Assembly: GCF_014695575.1 (NCBI RefSeq)
Contig: NZ_JACJOO010000093.1
Span: 1 to 37,639 of the forward strand
Direction of reading: 5' to 3'
DNA: 37,639 bases
Origin: Leptolyngbya sp. FACHB-8
GTDB lineage: Bacteria > Cyanobacteriota > Cyanobacteriia > Elainellales > Elainellaceae
Each line of letters starts with the position of its first letter. The stretch's first letter is position 1. A program made the position numbers and the translations under genes. The notes under the pieces are model-generated. The model did no database searches and had not been told where the DNA came from. It was given only the letters and a program-made list of their open reading frames with translations. This document shows, piece by piece, positions 1 to 7,036 of this stretch.

Positions 1-57
1 GTTGTCATTTCGATCCGAAATTGTCGTTGCGATCTGATGTTGTCGTTGCGGTCTATG
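1..57 (+). repeat. Three direct repeats at 19-bp spacing; possible Tn7-like/CAST transposon end
   Basis: Three copies of a unit centred on TTGTCGTTGCGATCT start at positions 2, 21 and 40, an exact 19-bp period. The first copy is more diverged (TTGTCATTTCGATCC). From general knowledge, tandem TGTCGNTG-type sites mark the ends of Tn7-like and Cas12k-associated transposons, where they bind the TnsB/TniB transposase. In those ends this orientation would put the outer tip left of the window and the interior to the right. No transposase gene is visible here, so it could be a solo end or an unrelated iteron. Confidence in the repeat is high; the interpretation is tentative. Confidence 0.55.
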
Positions 58-205
58 TCTTTAACCCGTCAACTCTGCTGTCGCGACACCTCAACCCGCT
101 TGACATTTGATAATCATCAATGCGATCGCGAACTTCCAGGCTATCAGCGATAAAAAGAGCCTGATTTGGATCGATATCTTGCTGGGGGCGTTGGGGATGC
201 TCCAT
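53..205 (-). CDS. Possible 50-aa ORF ending in the repeat array
   Basis: This is an ATG-started ORF of 50 codons. Its first half (PQQDIDPNQALFIADSLEVR) looks protein-like, with acidic and aliphatic alternation. Its last codons (..SRVDGLKT) and stop run into the third direct repeat, so the natural C-terminus may have been replaced when the repeat-bearing sequence arrived. No Shine-Dalgarno sequence is visible upstream of the ATG. I do not recognise the family. It may equally be a truncated gene 5' end or a chance ORF. Confidence 0.22.
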   Translation of the reverse strand: MEHPQRPQQDIDPNQALFIADSLEVRDRIDDYQMSSGLRCRDSRVDGLKT

Positions 206-578
206 AACTGAAGAACACAGCCTCTATCCAGAACCAAAGGGAACTTACTCTTATAATGCACTGTTTAGATTTGTTAAAGTTCTATCACGAGGAGAACCAC
301 TTCATCCCTCCCAAGACAGAACTCACAAATCATTGAACCGCTAAATCATATTCTGAACGCACTTGATGAGTAGCAGTGGCTTTTGCATGTCCTAAAATTC
401 CATGACTAATAGCATTTCTCCTGCGATCATTGTGACGGATTCTCTTTACTTGAGCGTTATTCATCTTCTGCTTTGGCTTGCGCAACGTATAAGCCAACTA
501 CCAAAGCCTTAACAAAGATTCAAGCTGATTCTGCGTGCGCCTTGTACACGCAAAATCAGCCACCCGGGAGGAGTGGAA
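206..578. other. Non-coding stretch
   Basis: I see no convincing ORF, RNA gene or promoter here. The only structure is the imperfect hairpin at 525-559, described separately, which lies just downstream of the minus-strand gene ending at 579. Confidence 0.5.
525..559. repeat. Imperfect hairpin resembling the core of the 94-bp element
   Basis: Arms TGATTCTGCGTGCGC and ACGCAAAATCA flank a degenerate apex. The sequence matches the central part of the 94-bp element copies at 3951-4044 and 9816-9909 (TGATTTTGCGTGCGC, loop, GCACGCAAAATCA), but the palindrome has decayed on one side. There is no T-tract, so it is not a convincing terminator for the gene ending at 579. Confidence 0.45.
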
Positions 579-1019
579 CTAGCGGACAGGTGCCGCTTCC
601 CTACACATATCTAGCATTCGATGATCGTTCGCACTGATCGTGCGAACTTTATGCAAGTTGTTTAATTCTGCTTTTACTTCACGGGGCTCAGATACCTCGG
701 GAACTACAGCCTCAACCGCCAACTGGCTACCCTCGATATCGCCTGAAAAGCAGGTGAACTCAGACTGTGGCACATAGAATGCACCAATTACTTCGTCATT
801 GTGACGCTCAAACAGAACGTAATCTCGTGCCAGTTGGTTAGGTTGAGGAGAGGTTCCGTAGAGATAAACCCCATCTGACGCTGTGGTCGATCGATCGCCT
901 GACTGTTCCTGAGCTTGTGCCGCAGGTTCTCGCAAGCCCACCGTGATAAGTGATATAGGAAATAGGGCAGCAAGAGCAACGCGGAACCATAGCTGTCGAT
1001 TTGAAGCAGGTGGAATCAT
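579..1019 (-). CDS. Small secreted/periplasmic hypothetical protein
   Basis: A 146-aa protein with an N-terminal hydrophobic signal (residues about 10-38: RVALAALFPISLITVGL followed by AAQAQ, a plausible signal-peptidase site). The mature part carries DGVYLYGTSPQPNQL..DYVLFE and a later GAFYVPQSEFTCFSG. This motif pair is found in a family of small conserved exported cyanobacterial proteins, recognised from general knowledge and with no known function. I chose the second in-frame ATG (at 1019) because AAGGAG lies eight bases upstream of it; the ATG at 1037 overlaps that site and has no such sequence. A C-terminal Cys (DMCREAAPVR) could pair with the Cys in FTCF. It has no obvious operon partner. 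Confidence 0.7.
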   Translation of the reverse strand: MIPPASNRQLWFRVALAALFPISLITVGLREPAAQAQEQSGDRSTTASDGVYLYGTSPQPNQLARDYVLFERHNDEVIGAFYVPQSEFTCFSGDIEGSQLAVEAVVPEVSEPREVKAELNNLHKVRTISANDHRMLDMCREAAPVR

Positions 1020-1388
1020 TACTGTTTCTCCTTGCATTACAGTTCGATCACGTTCAAGCGGTCCTTAAGGAATACCAATCGACTACTGGCTCACCTCTAG
1101 GGCAGAATCCTACCAATCCTTCTCATTATTTATGGATGAGTTGGAAAGATTGTTTAAACGTGAACAGGTTCCAGACTATCGGCAATTATCCATAAGCCTT
1201 TCTTCCATAAGAACTGGATCTTGTATCTAACTTACGAAAGAGACTTGATGCTAAAAAGCTGAATATGGAGTTTTCAGTGGAGTGAATGTTCTACTTAGTA
1301 AGCACGACAGCATAGCAGAGAATTGAGATGCTCCCAAAGAGTCCCCTCAGATAGAGCGCTACACAAATTCTCACATTTCACCTCACCC

Positions 1389-1426
1389 TTTTGGCAGATA
1401 GCCAAGCCAAGCAAGCTCTGCCAAAA
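1389..1426 (+). repeat. 10-bp perfect inverted repeat (candidate sRNA stem)
   Basis: TTTTGGCAGA at 1389-1398 is exactly complementary to TCTGCCAAAA at 1417-1426, with an 18-base loop that itself contains repeated GCCAAG/CAAGC units. It sits 23 bases before an intrinsic-terminator-like hairpin, the layout expected of the 3' part of a small RNA. There is no homology evidence. Confidence 0.4.
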
Positions 1427-1449
1427 TGAGTACAAATTAGCACCTGATA

Positions 1450-1479
1450 AAGCCGCTGCTACTTACTGGGCGGCTTTTT
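1450..1479 (+). terminator. Rho-independent terminator candidate
   Basis: AAGCCGC (1450-1456) pairs with GCGGCTT (1470-1476), and a run of T follows directly (1475-1479). The loop is 13 bases. No ORF ends just upstream, so it would terminate an untranslated transcript. Confidence 0.6.
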
Positions 1480-1825
1480 CATATTTAAATTTAGAGATAG
1501 GGTCTGCATCAAATCCTTGTGGAATTAGATTGCGATCGAGTATGGGGTGGGCAGTTCTCGAAAAGTAGAAATACTCAAGATCTTATCCCCTGAGAAGCTA
1601 TAACCCCTGCCACACGCTCTCTAAAGCAATGACGGTTTAGCCGTTTGTATGAGAACTTAGCGACAGCCGTATGTTTAGGGCATTAATCAGGCAGTTAGAG
1701 TCTGTCGTTACCTACTGCTCTACTACCCCATCCGGTAAACAATCGCCCAGAACATCAGGACAGCAGAATCAGTTGGGCAGTTATGGGCGAAAATCAATTA
1801 AACCTAACTGAAACTATTCCTAGCA

Positions 1826-2299
1826 ATGACTGCAATTCAAACGAAACCAACATTACTGAACGCCACTCTGCAATCTACCCCGATCGAAAACCGCACTGCC
1901 CAGGTAGCCTGGACAATTTTTCGAGTGGTGGTGGGCTTACTGATGATCCATAACGGATTTAGCAAATTGGCAGACGTGCAGGGTTTTGCGAGCGGGGTTG
2001 TAAGTTTTATTGGCTTACCCTACCCAGTTTTCCTGACCTATTGTGCTGCCTATGCTGAGATTGTAAGTTCGATTCTGCTGGCAGTTGGATTATTCACTCG
2101 GCTAAATGCCCTGGTACTGCTATTTACCATGCTAATTGCGATATTCTTTCATCTCAAAAAAGACGGCTGGCAGGTTCCTCCGTTGGAAACGGCTTCCCTC
2201 TACGCCCTGTGGTTTAGCTTCTTCCTGACTAATGGTGGTGGTTTATTCTCCCTCGATACGGCGATCGCAGCTTGGTTAAGAAAACCCTCATCTCCCTAA
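1826..2299 (+). CDS. DoxX family membrane protein
   Basis: A 157-aa integral membrane protein with about four hydrophobic helices: roughly residues 28-48 (VAWTIFRVVVGLLMIHNGFS), 65-90, 95-110 and 125-145. The sequence pattern fits the DoxX superfamily: R and HNGFSKL at the end of the first helix, then a GLFTRLNALVLLFTMLIAIFFH block. Members are linked with quinol oxidase subunits or redox/membrane homeostasis in other bacteria, but the precise job here is unknown. The first 25 residues are polar and cytoplasmic. The start is the first ATG of the frame; the leader lacks a clear Shine-Dalgarno sequence. DoxX proteins often occur near YciI/DUF899/DUF1579-type genes like those at 8266-9559, but here about 6 kb separates them. 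A strong bidirectional terminator follows. Confidence 0.82.
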   Translation: MTAIQTKPTLLNATLQSTPIENRTAQVAWTIFRVVVGLLMIHNGFSKLADVQGFASGVVSFIGLPYPVFLTYCAAYAEIVSSILLAVGLFTRLNALVLLFTMLIAIFFHLKKDGWQVPPLETASLYALWFSFFLTNGGGLFSLDTAIAAWLRKPSSP

Positions 2300-2400
2300 G
2301 GTAATCGACGGAGAAGAGCCACCGTTTCTCGTGTAGCTGCTACCATGCCTTCTGGATGTGTTGTAGCTTTAGGGCTCTTCGCCCAGTTATAACAAGTAAG

Positions 2401-2469
2401 GTTAAATGCACACAACAAAAAGCAAGGTGACGCTTTGCGTCACCTTGCTTTTTGTTGTGTGCATTTAAC
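2401..2469. terminator. 33-bp perfect palindrome; bidirectional terminator
   Basis: Arms 2401-2433 and 2437-2469 are perfectly complementary around a TTT loop. The inner part has AAAAAGCAAGGTGACGC on one side and its complement ending in TTTTT on the other, the layout of a two-way intrinsic terminator. It lies between the DoxX gene (plus strand) and the gene remnant at 2475-2729 (minus strand), where converging transcription would need one. Unlike the miniature-element palindromes nearby, its A/T tracts have terminator polarity. Confidence 0.75.
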
Positions 2470-2474
2470 AATCT

Positions 2475-2729
2475 TCAACTGCGGCGATCGCTCATTCTAC
2501 ATTCATTACTGCCTATAGATCCGCTTGAATAAAACAGTGGACAACCGGCAGTACTTCCCAAGCTATAAGGGCTCTCATAGCCTTCAGGTAGACGAGTAAC
2601 TTGGTCTAGAATGGCGAGCGCCGCAATATTCATCAGACATCCCTGAGTGGCCTGGACAGCCCCAGGTAGACGTTTAATTTCTGCCCCATCATCTGGGTAG
2701 CAGCTTTTAAGGAGGCCTACTTTGGTACG
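2475..2729 (-). pseudogene. Remnant of an unidentified gene (no start codon)
   Basis: An open minus-strand frame of 84 codons, bounded upstream by TAG at 2730-2732, has protein-like composition: SCYPDDGAEIKRLPGAVQ, then a Met at 2633 followed by NIAALAILDQVTRLPEG. There is no start codon before that internal Met. The region just upstream is the 121-bp palindromic element (2737-2857), so the 5' end may have been lost through that insertion. A product starting at 2633 would be about 52 aa. I do not recognise the family; a spurious ORF is possible. Confidence 0.35.
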
Positions 2730-2736
2730 CTACTTA

Positions 2737-2857
2737 ACGTCAGTTCGGGATAAGCCGAACCGCCCATCATTGCGTGCGCGACCGCACGCAATGATAGGCT
2801 TTTTCGAGTGCCGCGCGAAGCGCGGCACTCGAAAAAGCCCTTAACCCGAACTGAGGT
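2737..2857. mobile_element. 121-bp miniature inverted-repeat element with 6-bp target duplication
   Basis: The ends are ACGTCAGTTCGGGATAAG and, on the other strand, ACCTCAGTTCGGGTTAAG: 18-bp terminal inverted repeats with two mismatches. They are flanked by the direct repeat TACTTA (2731-2736 and 2858-2863), a likely target duplication. The interior forms two hairpins: ATCATTGCGTGCG/CGCACGCAATGAT (2766-2778/2783-2795) and a 20-bp stem at 2797-2816/2820-2839 with a GAA loop, giving a three-way junction when the ends pair. It encodes nothing and would need a transposase supplied in trans. The family is not identified. Confidence 0.65.
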
Positions 2858-2863
2858 TACTTA

Positions 2864-3488
2864 GAGAGGTTGAATCTCTGATGTATCGGCATACTGATCA
2901 ACGACCAGCAAGCGACAGGAAAATATCTGTGTCATTGCTTTCCAAGCGTTACAGCTTCTGTGTGCTATAGCTCTCCAGCTAATCTGTCGACCAAACGAAG
3001 CATACTTTTGATATTGGAAAAACACACATTAAATAAAGGACGATAACAACCCAAAATAAGTTCCCTCATCGCCACGAAGAAATATGAACATATTAATTAG
3101 CTAACTTAACAATACTAAACCATACGAAAAAATACAAATAAAATATTTAGACAGAACAACAAGTAGTACATATACGTATTTTATTTTGAATCCTTCAAAT
3201 AAACTTTGTGTGTTAGATCACATCCAGATCATTCACACCAAATTTATCTATCTCTTCCTAAGGAATGAGCACAGATGCGGTTAATGCTGATTAGCCTGAA
3301 TACAGCATCGATAGCTTCATTCATTAAGATGCGTAGACAATAAAAAAATGTCGCCAATTAGCTCCTGAATTTTTAGAAAGGTGACAAGATATCTTTTTTT
3401 GCACAATTCTCAATCCGTTATTTCCATCAGGTGGGATGCCATATATAGGCATTAACATCTTGTTTTTTTAGATGATGGGTATCCCAGC
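2864..3488. other. AT-rich intergenic stretch
   Basis: About 600 bases with long A/T-rich runs around 3000-3200 and no persuasive ORF on either strand. I could not pick out a specific promoter or RNA. Confidence 0.45.
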
Positions 3489-3740
3489 ATGAATGAGTTC
3501 AAGGGACAAAAGTTAGAAGGCCCGCCTGTTGTAGAAGACATCCGGCATCTTCGAATCTATTCAGGTAAGAAACCGAATTCCCAATCAATGGTACGGTCTG
3601 CTTCAGGTTACGAAATTTTAGAGAAATTGTTGGCGATCGCCCTTATTCTCATAATGGGCTACTTAGGTTATAGCTACATTGCAGCAGGGTCATTTTCACC
3701 TCCTGATTTTGAGATCAACAGACACTCAGATCAACTCTAA
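3489..3740 (+). CDS. Small single-pass membrane hypothetical protein
   Basis: An 83-aa ORF. Residues 1-40 are hydrophilic and basic (IYSGKKPNSQ). A hydrophobic segment spans about residues 44-68 (ILEKLLAIALILIMGYLGYS), followed by a short polar tail. The composition supports a membrane-anchored small protein with the N-terminus in the cytoplasm. A HIP1-like octamer lies within the frame. No Shine-Dalgarno sequence is visible before the ATG, and I do not recognise the family. Confidence 0.4.
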   Translation: MNEFKGQKLEGPPVVEDIRHLRIYSGKKPNSQSMVRSASGYEILEKLLAIALILIMGYLGYSYIAAGSFSPPDFEINRHSDQL

Positions 3741-3878
3741 AGCGTAAGACAGTGACCTTCTAAAGGGAGCCAGTCTGCATCGTAACTCTCACAATGCCCG
3801 ACCACAAGGGTTTTGACAGGCCGTTGATTTTGGTAGGAAAAAGAAGCGATCGCCCGGTGATATAGCGCTGTGAACGTT

Positions 3879-3929
3879 GATTAAGTACGGTGGTGTGGGG
3901 TACTTCGTGTCCCACACCACCGTTGCTGT
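3879..3929 (-). repeat. 51-bp hairpin repeat, copy 1
   Basis: ACGGTGGTGTGGGGTAC (3887-3903) and GTGTCCCACACCACCGT (3907-3923) pair, with two G-T wobbles, around a TTC loop. The 51-bp unit recurs in the opposite orientation at 9674-9724 with compensating changes in the stem. Both copies lie near a 94-bp element copy. No target duplication is seen, so an IS200/IS605-like palindromic end or a REP-like unit are possibilities. Confidence 0.6.
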
Positions 3930-3950
3930 ATTTATAAAGCAGTTCATGAG

Positions 3951-4044
3951 CATTAGTTCGGACAGTTTTTCTGAAACCCTTGATTTTGCGTGCGCTTCGC
4001 GCACGCAAAATCAAGGGTTTCAGAAAAACTGTCCAGAGTATTGA
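3951..4044 (-). mobile_element. 94-bp palindromic miniature element, copy 1
   Basis: A perfect 36-bp stem (3960-3995 with 3999-4034) closes on a TTC triloop; the arm begins GGACAGTTTTTCTGAAACCC. Short conserved flanks (CATTAGTTC on one side, AGAGTATTGA on the other) belong to the element because the copy at 9816-9909 has them too, in opposite orientation and with identical total length. The direct repeat TGAG abuts both ends (3947-3950, 4045-4048), a 4-bp target duplication. It has no coding capacity. Confidence 0.75.
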
Positions 4045-4200
4045 TGAGCGGAAGCCTGTATTGTGCAGACAGAATGAGACAGGACAACCCGTACAAAGAT
4101 CAAGTTGTCCTGTCAATGATATTTCAATCCAAGCTACAGCCCTACCACTCGTCGCATGCAAGCATGAGCCAGCTCATCGTGGATGAGCCGTTGGAGTGGG

Positions 4201-5958
4201 TTAGGAGTTTGTTAGAGGAACCAGTAAGGGAACTACCTCAGAACCTCTTTCGTCAATTTGCAACGGCGTTGACGTCCCCAGTGTTACAAGTTGGTCGGAA
4301 GGATTCAGCATGGTAGACGGGGATAGCGGTTGCAATGGCGTAAAGCCCTGCGATGGATCAAGCAAAGAAGCCGGATTAACTGAGCCAACTAAATCCTCGT
4401 AGCTTACGCTGCTCTGAGTCCCTCCCCCCAGTAAGGGATCAGACTCAACGCCTCCTACTAGCCCATCTTCCCCAGTTCCTCCATTTAAGGGATCATCACT
4501 GGGGCTTCCCACCAGCAAAGCTGTCGTATTTTCGGTTGGAGCCAGTGCCAGGGTAGCACCATTGCCCGCTGTATCCTGAATCGTGCCACCATTCAGGTTC
4601 AGCGCGGAGCCAACCTCAATACCGTCCGTATCTTCATCACCTGCCGCTACGGTATAGCCAAAGACCAACGCGTTAGTGTCGCTGCCAGAGATGTAAGCTG
4701 CATCAACGGTCTCTGACCCAACTGTAAGGGATAAACTGGGCGTTCCTGCGGTGGTATCTACTGTAACTGCCTCTGAGAAGGTGAGCGTGAATTCCAATGT
4801 CTGGCCTAGACCATAGACACCATCGCTGGGAAGGGCGATCGTTGTCACTTCAGGTGCAACCGCATCCACCAGAATGCCTGTTGTATCTCCAACATTAGCA
4901 ATGGCTAGTGTTGCAGAATTGTTTGCGGCATCGGTGATGGTGGCATCGCCCTCCAACTGTAAGTCGGTTCCAACCTGAATGCCATTGGTATCTGTATTAC
5001 CCTCAGCAACGGTGTACCGGAAGATGTAAGTGTTTGGATCGGTGCCAGGGCCTTGCAGTTCAGCAAATAGCGGTTCGCCCGAATCCAGAGTAATGGGTAG
5101 GCGGATAGACCCTGTACCGGGGGTGAGGGTAACCGCTTCACTGAAGGTGACCGCAAAGTCGAGATTCTGTCCAACCCCATAGGTGCCGTTCGTGGGTAAT
5201 GCGACCGCCGTGATGGTCGGTGCAACGGCATCCACCAAAACACCCGTCGTATCTACGCCAGTTGGAAGGGTCAGTACAGCACTGTTGTTAGCAGCATCAC
5301 CGACCGTAGCATCCCCTTGCAACTCAAGCGCCGTTCCAACTTCAATACCATTACTATCAACATTTCCTTCAGCAATCGTGTAGCGGAACACGTAGGAGTT
5401 GGGGTCTGTACCGGGGCCTTGCAATTCAGCAAAAATAGGTTCGCCTGAATCCAACGTGATGGGCAGGCGAATGGAACCTGTACCCGGTGTTAGGGTAATG
5501 GCTTCGTCAAAGGTGACGGTGAAATCAAGATTTTGCCCAACACCATAGGTGCCATTTGTCGGTGGGGTGACAGTTGTAATGGTAGGTGCGACAGCATCCA
5601 CCAAAATCCCTGTTGTATCTCCAACACTTGGGAATGTGAGCGTCGCAGGAGCACTAGCAGCATCAACAATCGTGGCATTACCACCCAGTTCAATCGCTGT
5701 ACCTAATTGGATACCTGTGGTGTCAAGGTTGCCTTCTGTAACGGCATAGCTAAAGGTATGCGTTGTTGAAGACGCACCTGTTCCCTGGAGAACCGCAAAA
5801 GCAGTATCCCCTGCATCTAATGTAACGGGAATACGTACTGAATCCGCGCCATCTGGGGTAATGGTGACGGGTTCATCAAATGTCACCGTAAATTCTAGTA
5901 TTTCCTGATTCCCGTAGGTCTCATTGGAAGGCAGCGTGATGCTTGTAATGGTGGCCAT
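4201..5958 (-). CDS. Four-repeat Ig-like/adhesin-type protein
   Basis: A 585-aa acidic protein built from four tandem domains of about 121 residues (about 1-123, 124-245, 246-367, 368-487). Each opens with a variant of APTITTVTPPTNGTYG, continues with (L)xFTVTFxEAVTLTPG, and carries a later YxVAEGN/GDxDTxGIxVG signature. Domains 2 and 3 are nearly identical, implying recent duplication. The fold is probably a bacterial Ig-like beta-sandwich as in surface and RTX-type proteins. The tail (488-585) has a Gly/Asp-rich stretch like a vestigial RTX motif (NGGTGEDGLVGG) and then a Pro/Ser/Leu-rich end. No N-terminal signal peptide is seen, so type I export or a cytoplasmic fate are alternatives. The start is firm: AGGAGG lies six bases before the ATG. 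It stands alone, transcribed toward 4201. Confidence 0.8.
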   Translation of the reverse strand: MATITSITLPSNETYGNQEILEFTVTFDEPVTITPDGADSVRIPVTLDAGDTAFAVLQGTGASSTTHTFSYAVTEGNLDTTGIQLGTAIELGGNATIVDAASAPATLTFPSVGDTTGILVDAVAPTITTVTPPTNGTYGVGQNLDFTVTFDEAITLTPGTGSIRLPITLDSGEPIFAELQGPGTDPNSYVFRYTIAEGNVDSNGIEVGTALELQGDATVGDAANNSAVLTLPTGVDTTGVLVDAVAPTITAVALPTNGTYGVGQNLDFAVTFSEAVTLTPGTGSIRLPITLDSGEPLFAELQGPGTDPNTYIFRYTVAEGNTDTNGIQVGTDLQLEGDATITDAANNSATLAIANVGDTTGILVDAVAPEVTTIALPSDGVYGLGQTLEFTLTFSEAVTVDTTAGTPSLSLTVGSETVDAAYISGSDTNALVFGYTVAAGDEDTDGIEVGSALNLNGGTIQDTAGNGATLALAPTENTTALLVGSPSDDPLNGGTGEDGLVGGVESDPLLGGGTQSSVSYEDLVGSVNPASLLDPSQGFTPLQPLSPSTMLNPSDQLVTLGTSTPLQIDERGSEVVPLLVPLTNS

Positions 5959-6422
5959 GGAAACCTCCTAAAAATTGTAAATGCTACAACCTGAAATGCT
6001 TCGTTGATGGCTACTCCTACCCTAGAAAAAAGTGGACAAGGGACTGGAGACAGCTCCGAAGCGACAAAACAGTATGAGCTAGCTACTGTTCTTCTAAAAA
6101 ACGCCGTGCCAAGCTTGAGGCATTTTGAACACGCCCCAAGGATAAATGGGTCAGGTTTGACCTATGGGTTGCAAAGGCTCAAGGCTTCAGAATTAGCCTG
6201 AGATGCAGGACTTAAAGGGATAGAGGAAAAACTTCAACGAATACAGCACTGAAGTTGGACATGGGCCCTCCTGGATAAGCAACGAACGCGTTTAGAAGAA
6301 CGCTTTGGTTCCCCTAAAGGGTGAACTTTATTCGGAAGAACACAAGAGACAGTTGTAACCGAAAAAATGTAATTTAGAGCGCAATTTTCTTAGCTAAATT
6401 CCGGACAGCTACGGAGGACAGC
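5959..6422. other. Intergenic stretch
   Basis: Apart from the leader of the Ig-like protein gene (AGGAGG next to 5958), nothing organised is visible. The short plus-strand ORF in this interval has no coding character. Confidence 0.4.
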
Positions 6423-6518
6423 ATGAAGCTCCTTAAAAAAGATCACCAAAGGTCTAAGTATCCTTTCAAGAACAAGAAGGATGATGAGACTCGCATTAAG
6501 CGAGCTCAAGTAAACTAA
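6423..6518 (+). CDS. Possible 31-aa basic microprotein
   Basis: The ATG at 6423 is preceded by CGGAGGACAGC, a good Shine-Dalgarno sequence at good spacing. It opens a 31-codon frame ending in TAA. The product is strongly charged (MKLLKKDHQRSKYPF then NKKDDETRIKRAQ), with no hydrophobic segment. It could be a nucleic-acid-binding peptide, a leader peptide or the start of a truncated gene. No homolog is recognised; the main support is the ribosome-binding site. Confidence 0.35.
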   Translation: MKLLKKDHQRSKYPFKNKKDDETRIKRAQVN

Positions 6519-6779
6519 TCTCATAGTTTCGATTTTGCATAGATCCTATTCATACTTTGGTTTACAACAGGATAAATTTCTTCCAGAAACGCAATGTTGT
6601 CCTAAATTAAAATATTTTGCGTATCAATAGAAAAACAAAAAGTTTCAGGTTTGAAAGCTAGTATAAAAGTTGTCACCGAATAAGTCATTTGAATGGCTAA
6701 TCTGTTTAGGCTTTCAACTATGAAAAAGTTAATCACTCCATAACATCATCTAAATATCAACTGTGAGGGTATTGACTCT

Positions 6780-6932
6780 CTAAATATTTTTACTTGTGAT
6801 TTTGGTTGCTTCTATAGCTATATGCAGATAATCAACCTGAGCATTCAGGCTCCTGAGATCATTGGCTGCCCACTTCTCCAACACGGTATATAGCTCCGAA
6901 TCAATGCGGAGCAGAAATTTCTTGTCGCTTAC
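6780..6932 (-). pseudogene. Arc-like ribbon-helix-helix protein that has lost its start codon
   Basis: The frame encodes [20 protein letters not shown], then [16 protein letters not shown] and a short tail, about 50 residues. [19 protein letters not shown]..DxRSxNAQ is the signature of the small Arc-family DNA-binding proteins common in cyanobacteria, in which RIDPELY..RSVNAQI forms the ribbon and helices. Where the start should be (6930-6932) the codon is GTA, and no ATG, GTG or TTG exists before the upstream in-frame TGA at 6981-6983. A GTG-to-GTA change would explain this; the original GTG would have overlapped the stop of an upstream frame. The C-terminus is shorter or more diverged than usual. 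Confidence 0.55.
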
Positions 6933-7036
6933 GTGTACAACGTATCTGTATTGATAATGGGTTGAGTAGAATTCTCCGGCTCAAGAGCGTCTACAACAGC
7001 ATTCGGATTACCCCGAAGCGATTCAACCTTTGGTAT

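Larger units (their letters stand above)
1020..1825. other. Intergenic stretch with two hairpins
   Basis: No credible protein-coding gene is visible in these roughly 800 bases. The only organised signals are the inverted repeat at 1389-1426 and the terminator-like hairpin at 1450-1479, which together could bound a small RNA. The last 60 bases should include the leader of the DoxX gene, but I see no strong promoter or Shine-Dalgarno sequence. Confidence 0.5.

Noticed and set aside
3760-4316. Overlapping ORFs on both strands across the palindrome (up to 133 aa)
   Set aside because: A perfect palindrome reads the same on both strands, so mirrored ORFs arise automatically; they share the peptide of the hairpin (TVFLKPLILRA..) and have no coding features outside it.
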